A stretch of DNA of 64,000 nucleotides from Cupriavidus oxalaticus (GTDB taxonomy: Bacteria > Pseudomonadota > Gammaproteobacteria > Burkholderiales > Burkholderiaceae): the NCBI RefSeq assembly GCF_016894385.1, contig NZ_CP069812.1, positions 992,001-1,056,000 on the forward strand, written 5' to 3'. Of this stretch, positions 1 through 9,220 are shown in pieces. The number at the start of each line of letters is the position of its first letter. Within the stretch, counting starts at the first letter, position 1. Position numbers and translations under genes: made by a program. Below the pieces are notes generated by a model, which made no database searches, was not told the origin of the DNA, and was given only the letters and a program-made list of their open reading frames with translations.

Positions 1-927
1 CATCCGCAGTTCTCGGCGCTGCATGCGCTGGCACAGTGGATCGCCACAGAGACCGGTGCGACGCTGGGCTTCCTGACCGAAGCGGCCAACACCGTCGGCG
101 GCTACATCGCCGGCGCGCTGCCGAAGCAGGGCGGCGCCAATGCGCAGGCGATGCTGGACGCGCCGCGCAAGGCCTACATCCTGCTGAACACCGAGCCGGA
201 ATTCGACACCGCCGATCCGGGCAAGGCCCTGGCCGCGCTGTCGCAGGCCAACACGGTGGTGGTGCTGTCGCCGTTCCGTTCGGAAGCGGCCATGCAGTAC
301 GCCGACGTGATCCTGCCGGTCGCGCCGTTCACCGAAACCTCCGGCACCTTCGTCAACTGCGAAGGCAAGGCGCAGAGCTTCAACGGCGTGGTGCGCGCGC
401 TGGGCGAGTCGCGTCCGGGCTGGAAGGTGCTGCGCGTGCTGGGCAACCTGCTCGACGTCGCCGGCTTCGACTACGAAACCGCCGAGTCGGTCCGTGCCGA
501 AGTGCTGTCGGCCCCGGTCGAGGCACAGCTGGACAACGCCACCGACGCGCCGATCCGCGTTGCCGCCGCGGCTGCCAGCGGCATCGAACGCATCGCCGAC
601 GTGCCTATCTACCACGCCGACCCGATCGTGCGCCGCGCCGACTCGCTGCAGCTGACCGCTGCCGCGCGCCGCGCCATGCAGATCGCGCTGCCGGCCGACC
701 TGTTTGCCCGCCTGGGCATCCAGTCGGGCGACCCGGTCCGCGTCACGCAAGGGCAGGGCAGCGTGGTGCTGCCGGCCGTGCTCGAAGCCACGCTGCCGGC
801 CAACACCGTGCGCGTGCCGGCGGCAACGCCGGCGGCCATGAGCCTGGGCGGCATGTTCGGCACGGTCACCGTAGAGAAGGCCATCGACCTGGCAGCGGCC
901 ACCACCGGCGCCGTGGCCACGGCGTAA
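1..927 (+). CDS. nuoG: NADH-quinone oxidoreductase subunit G, C-terminal part
   Basis: Frame 1 is open from the first base to the TAA ending at 927, so the gene enters from the left and 308 residues are visible. The visible part covers the end of the molybdopterin-oxidoreductase-like domain (ILLNTEPEFDT, DVILPVAPFTETSGTFVN) and the C-terminal dinucleotide-binding-like beta domain (GIQSGDPVRVTQGQGSVVLP). NuoG is the largest peripheral subunit of complex I and carries Fe-S clusters in its N-terminal part, which lies outside the window. nuoH follows after 21 bases, so this is the middle of a nuoA-N operon. Identity is sure from sequence and context; only the 5' end is missing. Confidence 0.96.
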   Translation, partial: HPQFSALHALAQWIATETGATLGFLTEAANTVGGYIAGALPKQGGANAQAMLDAPRKAYILLNTEPEFDTADPGKALAALSQANTVVVLSPFRSEAAMQYADVILPVAPFTETSGTFVNCEGKAQSFNGVVRALGESRPGWKVLRVLGNLLDVAGFDYETAESVRAEVLSAPVEAQLDNATDAPIRVAAAAASGIERIADVPIYHADPIVRRADSLQLTAAARRAMQIALPADLFARLGIQSGDPVRVTQGQGSVVLPAVLEATLPANTVRVPAATPAAMSLGGMFGTVTVEKAIDLAAATTGAVATA

Positions 928-948
928 GAACAAGAGCGAGAAGAAGAC

Positions 949-2013
949 ATGATTGACTGGATTACCTCGCAAGGGCAGGGCGTGCTGGGCGCGTACTGGA
1001 CGCCGCTGTGGATCCTGATCCGCGCCGTGCTGATCGTGGTGCCCCTGCTGCTGTGCGTGGCTTACCTGATCCTGTGGGAGCGCAAGCTGATCGGCTGGAT
1101 GCACGTGCGTCTCGGCCCGAACCGCGTCGGCCCGCTCGGCCTGCTGCAGCCGATCGCCGACGTGCTGAAGCTGCTGCTCAAGGAAGTCATGATGCCGACG
1201 CAGGTCAGCCGCGGCATGTACCTGATCGCGCCGCTGATGGTGCTGATGCCTGCCGTGGCGGTCTGGGCCGTGATCCCGTTCCAGGCCGAAGTGGTGATGG
1301 CGGACGTCAACGCCGGCCTGCTGTACGTGATGGCGATCAGCTCGGTCGGCGTCTACGGCGTGATCCTGGCCGGCTGGGCCTCGAACTCCAAGTACGCCTT
1401 CATCGGCGCCATGCGTGCCGCCGCCCAGATGGTGTCCTATGAAATCGCCATGGGCTTTGCGCTGGTGACGGTGCTGATGGTTGCCGGCAGCCTGAACCTG
1501 TCGGCCATCGTCAACGGCCAGAACACGGGCTACTTCGCCGACATGGGCATCAACATCCTGTCGTGGAACTGGCTGCCGCTGCTGCCGATGTTCGGCGTCT
1601 ACTTCATCTCGGGCGTGGCCGAAACCAACCGCCACCCGTTCGACGTGGTGGAAGGCGAATCGGAAATCGTGGCCGGCCACATGATCGAATATTCGGGCAT
1701 GGGCTTCGCGCTGTTCTTCCTGGCCGAGTACATCAACATGATCATCATCTCGGCGATGACCGCGCTGATGTTCCTGGGCGGCTGGGCGCCTCCGTTCTCG
1801 AGCGTGATCACCAACGCGGTCCCCGGCTTCTTCTGGCTGCTGATCAAGGTTTTCCTGCTGCTGTCGGTCTTTATCTGGATCCGTGCCTCGTTCCCGCGCT
1901 ATCGCTATGACCAGATCATGCGCCTGGGCTGGAAGGTGTTCATTCCGCTGACCGTGGTGTGGCTGATCATCGTGGCGATCTGGATCAAGTCGCCGTGGAA
2001 CATCTGGCCCTGA
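949..2013 (+). CDS. nuoH: NADH-quinone oxidoreductase subunit H
   Basis: This 354-residue membrane protein has about eight hydrophobic segments. Family marks include [20 protein letters not shown] near residue 44 and the acidic loop [20 protein letters not shown] near residue 225, which lies at the quinone entry. NuoH joins the peripheral arm of complex I to the membrane arm and forms part of the quinone chamber. The start ATG at 949 has a purine-rich stretch (aagagcgagaagaag) just upstream. Length is normal for beta-proteobacteria. It is followed by a 74-base spacer before nuoI. Confidence 0.97.
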   Translation: MIDWITSQGQGVLGAYWTPLWILIRAVLIVVPLLLCVAYLILWERKLIGWMHVRLGPNRVGPLGLLQPIADVLKLLLKEVMMPTQVSRGMYLIAPLMVLMPAVAVWAVIPFQAEVVMADVNAGLLYVMAISSVGVYGVILAGWASNSKYAFIGAMRAAAQMVSYEIAMGFALVTVLMVAGSLNLSAIVNGQNTGYFADMGINILSWNWLPLLPMFGVYFISGVAETNRHPFDVVEGESEIVAGHMIEYSGMGFALFFLAEYINMIIISAMTALMFLGGWAPPFSSVITNAVPGFFWLLIKVFLLLSVFIWIRASFPRYRYDQIMRLGWKVFIPLTVVWLIIVAIWIKSPWNIWP

Positions 2014-2087
2014 ACAGCCAAGCGACGGTGCGCCGCCTGCAACACGGCAGAGCGCGCACCGCGTGGAAATACTAGGAAGCAATCGTC

Positions 2088-2579
2088 ATGCTGCTCGCCA
2101 TCAAGGACTTCTTCAACAGCCTGCTCCTGAAGGAACTCTTCAAGGGCATGGCGCTGACCGGCCGCTATCTCTTCGCGCGCAAGGTCACCGTCCAGTTCCC
2201 GGAAGAGAAAACGCCGATCTCGCCGCGCTTCCGTGGCCTGCACGCGCTGCGCCGCTATCCCAACGGCGAAGAGCGCTGCATTGCCTGCAAGCTGTGCGAG
2301 GCGGTGTGCCCGGCGCTGGCCATCACCATCGAGTCGGATGTGCGCAACGACGGCACGCGCCGTACCACCCGCTACGACATCGACCTGACCAAGTGCATCT
2401 TCTGCGGTTTCTGCGAAGAGGCCTGCCCGGTCGACGCCATCGTGGAAACGCAGATCCTGGAGTACCACGGCGAGAAGCGCGGCGATCTGTACTTCACCAA
2501 GGACATGCTGCTGGCAGTGGGCGACCGCTACGAGCCGCAGATCGCGGCGGCCAAGGCCGCCGACGCCAAGTATCGCTGA
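2088..2579 (+). CDS. nuoI: NADH-quinone oxidoreductase subunit I (2x 4Fe-4S ferredoxin-like)
   Basis: A 163-residue protein with two 4Fe-4S cluster motifs: Cys64, 67, 70 and 74 ([12 protein letters not shown]) and Cys103, 106, 109 and 113 ([12 protein letters not shown]). NuoI carries clusters N6a and N6b and passes electrons toward N2 and the quinone site at the junction of the two arms of complex I. The short amphipathic N-terminus (residues 1-30) fits the membrane-contacting helix of the family. It sits in the nuo operon between nuoH and nuoJ. Confidence 0.97.
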   Translation: MLLAIKDFFNSLLLKELFKGMALTGRYLFARKVTVQFPEEKTPISPRFRGLHALRRYPNGEERCIACKLCEAVCPALAITIESDVRNDGTRRTTRYDIDLTKCIFCGFCEEACPVDAIVETQILEYHGEKRGDLYFTKDMLLAVGDRYEPQIAAAKAADAKYR

Positions 2580-2602
2580 CCGGCGCACGCGCCACACGGC
2601 AG

Positions 2603-2631
2603 GGCTGCCGCCAGTACCACGCCTGGCAGCC
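2603..2631 (+). other. Possible hairpin in the nuoI-nuoJ spacer
   Basis: The 175-base gap between nuoI and nuoJ is the longest in this part of the operon. It holds an imperfect inverted repeat, GGCTG (2603-2607) plus CCAG (2611-2614) against CTGGCAGCC (2623-2631). No T-run follows, so it is not a plain terminator. It may mark an RNA processing or stability site, which is inference. The rest of the gap shows no gene. Confidence 0.25.
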
Positions 2632-2754
2632 GCTGCCACCGAATTTGAATACGATCCCTCCGATGTGAGGGGTCAAAGCAAGGATGCCGCAGGAGCGGGT
2701 CACCCGAAGGGGATGGCTTGTGCCGGACGGCCCTGAGAGGATCCGATAGGAACC

Positions 2755-3399
2755 ATGGAACTCACGACCACCATCTTCTACGTCTTTGCGCTGGTGCTGG
2801 TGCTCTCCGCACTGAAAGTCATCACTGCGAAGAACCCGGTGCACTCCGCACTGTTCCTCGTGCTGTCGTTCTTCACGGCAGCCGCGATCTGGATGCTGCT
2901 CAAGGCGGAATTCCTCGCCATCCTGCTGGTGCTGGTCTATGTCGGCGCGGTGATGGTGCTGTTCCTGTTCGTGGTGATGATGATCGATATCGATATCGAG
3001 CACCTGCGCCGCGACTTCTGGACCTACGTGCCGATGGCCTCGGTGGTGGGCGCGCTGATCATCGCCGAGATGGCGATCGTGCTGGTGCGCAGCTTCATCG
3101 GCACCACCACGCCGGTGGTCGCCAGCGGTTCGCAGGAGCCGGGCTACTCGAACACCGCCGCGCTCGGCAAGCTGATCTACACCGACTATATCTACGCCTT
3201 CGAAGTGGCCGGCATCATCCTGCTGGTGGCCATCATCGCCGCCGTGGCGCTGACCCTGCGCCGCCGCAAGGACACCAAGGCCCAGGACGTGTCGGCGCAG
3301 CTGCGTACCCGCCGCGACGAGCGCGTGCGCCTGGTGCCGATGCAGGCCGAAGTCCAGAACCCGCAGACGGAAGCCGCGGCTGCCGCCAATAAGAACTAA
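2755..3399 (+). CDS. nuoJ: NADH-quinone oxidoreductase subunit J
   Basis: A 214-residue membrane protein with five hydrophobic segments. The motif [18 protein letters not shown] (about residues 61-78) is the conserved third helix, which contains a pi-bulge in known complex I structures. NuoJ belongs to the membrane arm and takes part in coupling quinone reduction to proton movement. The last 50 residues are charged ([10 protein letters not shown] onward) and probably cytoplasmic. The ATG follows a purine-rich aggaacc. nuoK starts 16 bases after the stop. Confidence 0.96.
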   Translation: MELTTTIFYVFALVLVLSALKVITAKNPVHSALFLVLSFFTAAAIWMLLKAEFLAILLVLVYVGAVMVLFLFVVMMIDIDIEHLRRDFWTYVPMASVVGALIIAEMAIVLVRSFIGTTTPVVASGSQEPGYSNTAALGKLIYTDYIYAFEVAGIILLVAIIAAVALTLRRRKDTKAQDVSAQLRTRRDERVRLVPMQAEVQNPQTEAAAAANKN

Positions 3400-3415
3400 A
3401 GCCCGGAGAAACGCT

Positions 3416-3721
3416 GTGCTCTCTCTCGCCCACTTCCTCGTGCTCGGTGCGATCCTGTTTGCGATCAGCATCGTCGGCATCTTCCTGAACCGCAAGAACG
3501 TGATCGTGCTGCTGATGGCGATCGAGCTGATGCTGCTTGCGGTGAACATCAACTTCGTCGCCTTCTCGCATTACCTGGGCGACCTGGCTGGTCAGGTTTT
3601 CGTTTTCTTCATCCTCACGGTGGCCGCCGCCGAGTCGGCAATCGGTCTGGCAATCCTGGTCGTGCTGTTCCGCAACCTGGATACGATCAACGTGGACGAC
3701 ATGGACACCCTGAAGTACTGA
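3416..3721 (+). CDS. nuoK: NADH-quinone oxidoreductase subunit K
   Basis: A 101-residue protein with three transmembrane helices. It keeps both buried glutamates needed for proton translocation, Glu37 in [13 protein letters not shown] and Glu73 in [13 protein letters not shown]. The start is GTG at 3416, with a GGAGA site at 3405-3409; no ATG in this frame would leave the first helix intact. NuoK is homologous to MrpC subunits and lies between NuoJ and NuoN in the membrane arm. Confidence 0.96.
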   Translation: MLSLAHFLVLGAILFAISIVGIFLNRKNVIVLLMAIELMLLAVNINFVAFSHYLGDLAGQVFVFFILTVAAAESAIGLAILVVLFRNLDTINVDDMDTLKY

Positions 3722-3779
3722 TCCGTGCCGCACTACGCAGATAACCAAGACTCACCGACCGCACACCAATAAGCGTCCT

Positions 3780-5867
3780 ATGGCAACCACGCTCAACCCC
3801 AACCTGCTGCTCGCGATTGCGCTGGCGCCGCTAGCCGGCTCAGCGATCGCCGGCCTGTTCGGTACCAAGTTCTTTGGCCTGTTTTCCTCGGAGTCGCGCG
3901 GCGGCCGGATCGTGGCCCACACCTCGACGATCCTCGGCGTGGCCATTTCCTTCGTGCTGTCGGTGATGGTGCTGCTCGACGTGATGAACGGCGCCGGCTA
4001 CAACGGCACCGTGTACGAGTGGATGGCCATCGGCGACCTGAAGATGGAGGTCGGCTTCCTGGTCGATTCGCTGACGGCGATGATGATGGTCGTGGTGACC
4101 TTCGTCTCGCTGATGGTGCATATCTACACCGTCGGCTACATGGACGGCGATCCCGGCTACAACCGCTTCTTTGCCTACATCTCGCTCTTCACCTTCTCGA
4201 TGCTGATGCTGGTGATGAGCAACAATTTCCTGCAGCTGTTCTTCGGCTGGGAAGCGGTGGGCCTGGTGTCGTACCTGCTGATCGGCTTCTGGTACACGCG
4301 CCCGACGGCGATCTTCGCCAACCTGAAGGCGTTCCTGGTCAACCGTGTGGGTGACTTCGGCTTTATCCTGGGCATCGGCCTGCTGCTGGCCTACAGCGGC
4401 AGCATGAACTACACCGAAGTATTCGCCGCGCGCGACCAGCTGGCTACCGTGGTTTTCCCGGGCACCGACTGGATGATGATCACCGTCGCGTGCATCTGCC
4501 TGTTCATCGGCGCGATGGGCAAGTCGGCGCAGTTTCCGCTGCACGTCTGGCTGCCTGACTCGATGGAAGGCCCGACCCCGATCTCCGCGCTGATCCACGC
4601 GGCAACGATGGTGACGGCCGGCATCTTCATGGTCGCGCGCATGTCGCCGCTGTTCGAGCTGTCGGACGCCGCACTGTCGTTCGTGCTGGTGATCGGCGCC
4701 ATCACCGCGCTGTTCATGGGCTTCCTGGGCATCATCCAGAACGACATCAAGCGCGTGGTCGCGTACTCGACGCTGTCGCAGCTGGGCTACATGACCGTGG
4801 CGCTGGGCGCGTCGGCCTATTCGGTGGCCGTGTTCCACCTGATGACCCACGCGTTCTTCAAGGCGCTGCTGTTCCTCGGCGCGGGCTCGGTCATCATCGG
4901 CATGCACCACGACCAGGACATCCGCAACATGGGCGGCCTGCGCAAGTACATGCCGATCACCTGGATCACGTCGCTGGTGGGTTCGCTGGCGCTGATCGGC
5001 ACGCCGTTCTTCGCGGGCTTCTACTCCAAGGACTCCATCATCGAGGCCGTGGCCGAGTCGCACATCGCCGGTTCGGGCTTTGCCTACTTCGCCGTGCTAG
5101 CCGGCGTGTTCGTGACTGCGTTCTACTCGTTCCGCATGTACTTCCTGGTCTTCCACGGCAAGGAGCGCTGGGGCCAGAACCATGCGCACCAGCACCATGA
5201 GGGCGACCACGAGGACGAGGAAGTCTCGCTCGACCATCACCATGGCCTGGCCGCCGGCGAGAAGCCGCACGAGTCGCCGTGGGTGGTGACCCTGCCGCTG
5301 GTGCTGCTGGCGATCCCGTCGGTGATTATCGGCGCCATCGCGATCGAGCCGATGCTGTTCGGCGATTTCTTCAAGAACGGCATCGCCTTCAAGGAAGTGA
5401 TCTTCGTCGGCGAAAACCACCACGCCATGGCCGAGCTGAAGGCAGCCTTCCACGGCTGGGTGGCGATGGCGCAGCACTCGCTGACCACACCCGTGCTGTG
5501 GCTGGCCATCGCCGGTGTGGTGCTGTCGTGGTTCTTCTACATGAAGCGCCCGGACATCCCCGAGGCGATCAAGAACCGCTTCTCGGGCCTGTACAAGCTG
5601 CTGGACAACAAGTACTACATGGACGCCATCAACCAGGCCGTGTTCGCCCGCGGCGCACGCCTGCTCGGTACCGGCCTGTGGAAGGGCGGCGACCAGAGCC
5701 TGATCGACGGCCTGTTCGTCAACGGCGCGGCGCGCGTGGTGGCATCGTTCGCTTCGGCCAGCCGCTACCTGCAGTCGGGCTATATCTACCACTACGCGTT
5801 CGCGATGATCGTCGGCATGCTGGTGCTGCTGACGCTGACGATCACGGGCGTGATCGGCACCAAGTGA
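3780..5867 (+). CDS. nuoL: NADH-quinone oxidoreductase subunit L (proton-pumping antiporter-like)
   Basis: A 695-residue polytopic protein of the Mrp antiporter family and the distal pump of complex I. It carries LFFGWEAVGLVSYLLIGFWY near residue 153 with the key glutamate, and MGKSAQFPLHVWLPDSMEGP near residue 246 with the key lysine. A histidine- and acid-rich loop lies at about residues 464-493 (NHAHQHHEGDHEDEE, DHHHG), longer than in E. coli as I recall it. The C-terminus is consistent with the long lateral helix and its anchor. It ends 27 bases before nuoM. Confidence 0.97.
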   Translation: MATTLNPNLLLAIALAPLAGSAIAGLFGTKFFGLFSSESRGGRIVAHTSTILGVAISFVLSVMVLLDVMNGAGYNGTVYEWMAIGDLKMEVGFLVDSLTAMMMVVVTFVSLMVHIYTVGYMDGDPGYNRFFAYISLFTFSMLMLVMSNNFLQLFFGWEAVGLVSYLLIGFWYTRPTAIFANLKAFLVNRVGDFGFILGIGLLLAYSGSMNYTEVFAARDQLATVVFPGTDWMMITVACICLFIGAMGKSAQFPLHVWLPDSMEGPTPISALIHAATMVTAGIFMVARMSPLFELSDAALSFVLVIGAITALFMGFLGIIQNDIKRVVAYSTLSQLGYMTVALGASAYSVAVFHLMTHAFFKALLFLGAGSVIIGMHHDQDIRNMGGLRKYMPITWITSLVGSLALIGTPFFAGFYSKDSIIEAVAESHIAGSGFAYFAVLAGVFVTAFYSFRMYFLVFHGKERWGQNHAHQHHEGDHEDEEVSLDHHHGLAAGEKPHESPWVVTLPLVLLAIPSVIIGAIAIEPMLFGDFFKNGIAFKEVIFVGENHHAMAELKAAFHGWVAMAQHSLTTPVLWLAIAGVVLSWFFYMKRPDIPEAIKNRFSGLYKLLDNKYYMDAINQAVFARGARLLGTGLWKGGDQSLIDGLFVNGAARVVASFASASRYLQSGYIYHYAFAMIVGMLVLLTLTITGVIGTK

Positions 5868-5879
5868 TAGGCACCAAGT
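5856..5879 (+). repeat. Short direct repeat at the nuoL stop
   Basis: GGCACCAAGT occurs at 5856-5865 and again at 5870-5879, a 14-base period. The first copy encodes the last residues of NuoL and runs into its TGA; the second lies just after the stop and ends beside the nuoM ribosome-binding site. It looks like a small recent duplication. Confidence 0.6.
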
Positions 5880-5894
5880 AAGGAAAACATAGAA

Positions 5895-7361
5895 ATGGTT
5901 CTGTCTTTCTCAATCTGGCTGCCTGTCTTTTTCGGCCTGCTGATCCTGGCCTTCGGCTCGGACCGCAGCCCTGGCTTCGTGCGGTGGATGTCGCTGTTCG
6001 GCTCGATCGCCAGCTTTGTTGTCACGCTGCCGCTGGTACTCCACTTCGACCGCACGACCGCGGCGATGCAGTTCGTCGAGAAGGCGAACTGGATCGAGCG
6101 CTTCAGCATCCACTACCTGCTTGGCGTCGACGGCCTGTCGATGTGGTTCGTGGTGCTGACCGCCTTCATCACGGTGATCGTGGTGATCTCGGCCTGGGAA
6201 GTGATCACCGAGCGCGTGGCCGAGTACATGGCCTCGTTCCTGATCCTGTCGGGCCTGATGATCGGCGTGTTCTGCGCGCTGGACGGCATGCTGTTCTACG
6301 TGTTCTTCGAGGCCACGCTGATCCCGATGTACATCATCATCGGCGTCTGGGGCGGCCCGAACCGCGTGTACGCGGCCTTCAAGTTCTTCCTCTACACGCT
6401 GCTGGGCTCGCTGCTGACGCTGGTCGCGCTGCTGTACCTGTACAACAAGACCGGCACGTTCGACATCCTGCAATGGCACCAGGCCAAGCTGTCGATGAAC
6501 GAGCAGATCGCGATCTTCATTGCCTTCTTCGTCGCCTTCGCGGTCAAGGTGCCGATGTGGCCGGTGCACACCTGGCTGCCCGACGCCCACGTGGAAGCGC
6601 CGACCGGCGGTTCGGTGGTGCTGGCCGCGATCATGCTGAAGCTGGGTGCCTACGGCTTCCTGCGGTTCTCGCTGCCGATCGCGCCTGACGCGAGCCACTA
6701 CCTGGCCCCGTTCATCATCACGATCTCGCTGATCGCCGTGATCTACATCGGCCTGGTGGCACTGGTGCAGGCCGACATGAAGAAGCTGGTGGCTTACTCG
6801 TCGATCGCCCACATGGGCTTCGTCACGCTGGGCTTCTTCATCTTCAGCGACATCGGCGTCGAAGGCGGCATCATCCAGATGATCTCGCACGGCTTCATCT
6901 CGGGCGCCATGTTCCTGTGTATCGGCGTGCTGTATGACCGCGTGCACTCGCGCCAGATCGCCGACTACGGCGGCGTGGTGAACACCATGCCGAAGTTCGC
7001 CGCGCTGTCGGTCTTCTTCGCGATGGCCAACTGCGGCCTGCCGGCCACCTCGGGCTTTGTCGGCGAGTTCATGGTGATCCTGGGCGCCGTCAAGTTCAAC
7101 TTCTGGATCGGCCTGCTGGCTGCCACCGCCCTGATCTTCGGCGCCGCCTACTCGCTGTGGATGGTCAAGCGCGTGATCTTCGGCGACATCGTGCACCAGC
7201 ACGTGCGCGAGCTGGTCGACCTGAACAAGCGTGAGTTCGTCATGCTCGGCCTGCTGGCCATCATGACGCTGTACATGGGCCTGCACCCGAAGCCCTTTAC
7301 CGACGTGATGCACCCGTCCGTGGTCAACCTGCTGCAGCACGCGGCGCAGTCGAAGCTGTAA
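5895..7361 (+). CDS. nuoM: NADH-quinone oxidoreductase subunit M
   Basis: A 488-residue membrane protein of the antiporter-like family with about 14 helices. Recognised by FFEATLIPMYIIIGVWGG near residue 138 (conserved Glu on helix 5), VKVPMWPVHTWLPDAHVEAP near residue 218 (conserved Lys), and LVAYSSIAHMGFVTLGFF near residue 300. It is one of the three proton-pumping channels of complex I. AGGAAA lies about 10 bases upstream of the ATG. nuoN follows after 18 bases. Confidence 0.97.
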   Translation: MVLSFSIWLPVFFGLLILAFGSDRSPGFVRWMSLFGSIASFVVTLPLVLHFDRTTAAMQFVEKANWIERFSIHYLLGVDGLSMWFVVLTAFITVIVVISAWEVITERVAEYMASFLILSGLMIGVFCALDGMLFYVFFEATLIPMYIIIGVWGGPNRVYAAFKFFLYTLLGSLLTLVALLYLYNKTGTFDILQWHQAKLSMNEQIAIFIAFFVAFAVKVPMWPVHTWLPDAHVEAPTGGSVVLAAIMLKLGAYGFLRFSLPIAPDASHYLAPFIITISLIAVIYIGLVALVQADMKKLVAYSSIAHMGFVTLGFFIFSDIGVEGGIIQMISHGFISGAMFLCIGVLYDRVHSRQIADYGGVVNTMPKFAALSVFFAMANCGLPATSGFVGEFMVILGAVKFNFWIGLLAATALIFGAAYSLWMVKRVIFGDIVHQHVRELVDLNKREFVMLGLLAIMTLYMGLHPKPFTDVMHPSVVNLLQHAAQSKL

Positions 7362-7379
7362 TCGGGGAGAGATATCAAT

Positions 7380-8855
7380 ATGCAACCGTCCTCGACACTC
7401 GCCCCCGTGGCGCCGATCATCTTCCTGGCGATCGCCATCGCCGCGATCAACTGGATCGACCTGGCCCGGGGCAAGGGCAAGCAGAGCGTGGCCTACCCGC
7501 TGTCGCTGCTGACCACGGCGGTGCTGACCGTCTGGTTCGGCATGAACGCCGCTGCCGGCGAGACGCACTATGCGTTCTCCAACCTGGTGGTGATCGATCC
7601 GATGGCCAACGTGCTGTCCGCGTTCTGCGCGGCCGGCCTGTTCATCACGCTGGTCTATACGCGCAGCTACCTGGCTGACCGCGACATGTTCGCCGGCGAG
7701 TTCTACATGCTGGCGCTGTTCACGCTGGGCGGCCAGATCGTGATGATCACCGGCAACAACTTCCTGACCCTGTACCTGGGCCTGGAACTGCTGTCGCTGT
7801 CGTCGTACGCGCTGGTGGCGCTGCGCCGCGAATCGCGCGTGACCTCGGAATCGGCGATGAAGTACTTCGTACTGGGCGCGCTGGCTTCGGGCTTCCTGCT
7901 GTACGGCATCTCGATGATGTACGGCGCCACCGGTTCGCTGAACCTGGGCGAGGTGTTCCGCGCGGTCGAGTCGGGCCGCATCAACACCACGATGCTGGCC
8001 TTCGGCGTGGTCTTTATCGTCGCCGGCCTGTCGTTCAAGCTCGGTGCCGCACCGTTCCACATGTGGATTCCCGATATCTACCAGGGCTCGCCGACCGCGG
8101 TGACGCTGCTGATCGCGGGCGGCCCGAAGGTTGCCGCGTTTGCGCTGTTCATCCGTGTGCTGGTGGAAGGCCTGCTGCCGCTGGCCAATGACTGGCAGAT
8201 GATGCTGGTGGTGCTGTCGATCGTGTCGCTGGCGATCGGCAACCTGACCGCTATCGTCCAGACCAACCTGAAGCGGATGCTGGCGTACTCGACCATCTCG
8301 CACATGGGCTTCGTGCTGCTGGGCCTGCTGTCGGGCGTCGTGGCCAACAAGACTGATGGCGCCGCCGATGCGTACAGCGCGTCGATGTTCTACTCGGTGA
8401 CCTACCTGCTGACCACGCTTGGCACCTTCGGCATCATCCTGCTGCGCACCAAGAAGGGCTTCGAGGCCGAGACGCTGGAAGACCTGAAGGGCATGTCGCG
8501 CCGCAACCCGTGGTTCGCCTTCCTGATGCTGGTGATGATGTTCTCGCTGGCCGGCATTCCGCCGACCGTGGGCTTCTACGCCAAGCTGGCGGTGCTGGAT
8601 GCGGTGGTCAAGGCCGGCATGAGCTGGCTGGCGGTGGTTGCGGTGATGTTCTCGCTGATCGGCGCGTTCTACTACCTGCGCATCGTCAAGCTGATGTACT
8701 TCGATGAGCCGGCTGGCGAAGAGCAGCTGCAAGCGACTGCCGGCCTGCGCTCGGTGCTGAGCCTGAACGGCGCCGCCGTGATCGTGCTGGGCATTTTCCC
8801 GGCCGCGCTGATGAACCTGTGCTACCAGGCCATCCGCTCGACCCTGGGTTCCTGA
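7380..8855 (+). CDS. nuoN: NADH-quinone oxidoreductase subunit N
   Basis: A 491-residue polytopic protein, the antiporter-like subunit nearest the quinone module. Conserved parts include LGLELLSLSSYALVALRR near residue 137 (helix 5 glutamate), FKLGAAPFHMWIPDIYQGSP near residue 220 (helix 7 lysine) and MLAYSTISHMGFVLLGLL near residue 300. A GGGGAGAGA site precedes the ATG. It is the last canonical nuo gene; a DUF2818 gene follows after 13 bases. Confidence 0.97.
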   Translation: MQPSSTLAPVAPIIFLAIAIAAINWIDLARGKGKQSVAYPLSLLTTAVLTVWFGMNAAAGETHYAFSNLVVIDPMANVLSAFCAAGLFITLVYTRSYLADRDMFAGEFYMLALFTLGGQIVMITGNNFLTLYLGLELLSLSSYALVALRRESRVTSESAMKYFVLGALASGFLLYGISMMYGATGSLNLGEVFRAVESGRINTTMLAFGVVFIVAGLSFKLGAAPFHMWIPDIYQGSPTAVTLLIAGGPKVAAFALFIRVLVEGLLPLANDWQMMLVVLSIVSLAIGNLTAIVQTNLKRMLAYSTISHMGFVLLGLLSGVVANKTDGAADAYSASMFYSVTYLLTTLGTFGIILLRTKKGFEAETLEDLKGMSRRNPWFAFLMLVMMFSLAGIPPTVGFYAKLAVLDAVVKAGMSWLAVVAVMFSLIGAFYYLRIVKLMYFDEPAGEEQLQATAGLRSVLSLNGAAVIVLGIFPAALMNLCYQAIRSTLGS

Positions 8856-8868
8856 CCAGCCATACGCC

Positions 8869-9177
8869 ATGAGCGCATCCGCAAGCGGCTGGTTTGTCAT
8901 CCTGCTGGCACTCGTCAGTGCGAACCTGCCGTTTGTGAACCAGCGCCTGTTCATGGTGATCCCGCTCCGGTGGGCGCGCAAGCCGCTGTGGCTGCGCCTG
9001 CTGGAGCTGATCGTCTGGTATGCGGTGGCCGGTGCCGCCGGTTTCGCGGTGGAGGCCAGCCTCGGCAATGCCTTCCCGCAGGGCTGGCAGTTCTATGCCA
9101 TCACCGCCTGCATGATGCTGGTGTTCGCCTTCCCGGGCTTCACCTGGCAATACCTCGTCAAACACCGCACGGCCTGA
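8869..9177 (+). CDS. DUF2818 family small membrane protein
   Basis: A 102-residue protein with three predicted hydrophobic segments: about residues 5-20 (GWFVILLALVSANLPF), 40-60 (WLRLLELIVWYAVAGAAG) and 76-95 (FYAITACMMLVFAFPGF). I recognise it as the DUF2818 family, which sits right after nuoN in many Burkholderiales. Its role is unknown; linkage suggests assembly or stability of the complex I membrane arm, which is inference. No strong ribosome-binding site is seen 13 bases after nuoN, so translation may be coupled. Confidence 0.8.
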   Translation: MSASASGWFVILLALVSANLPFVNQRLFMVIPLRWARKPLWLRLLELIVWYAVAGAAGFAVEASLGNAFPQGWQFYAITACMMLVFAFPGFTWQYLVKHRTA

Positions 9178-9220
9178 AGCCGGTCTTGTCGGCGCCGGGC
9201 CTGCCTGCTCCGGAGCGTCC

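Noticed and set aside
5910..9068. A 1052-codon open frame on the minus strand across nuoM and nuoN
   Set aside because: It is antisense to well-identified complex I genes and encodes a His/Arg/Gln-rich low-complexity sequence typical of reverse frames in GC-rich DNA.
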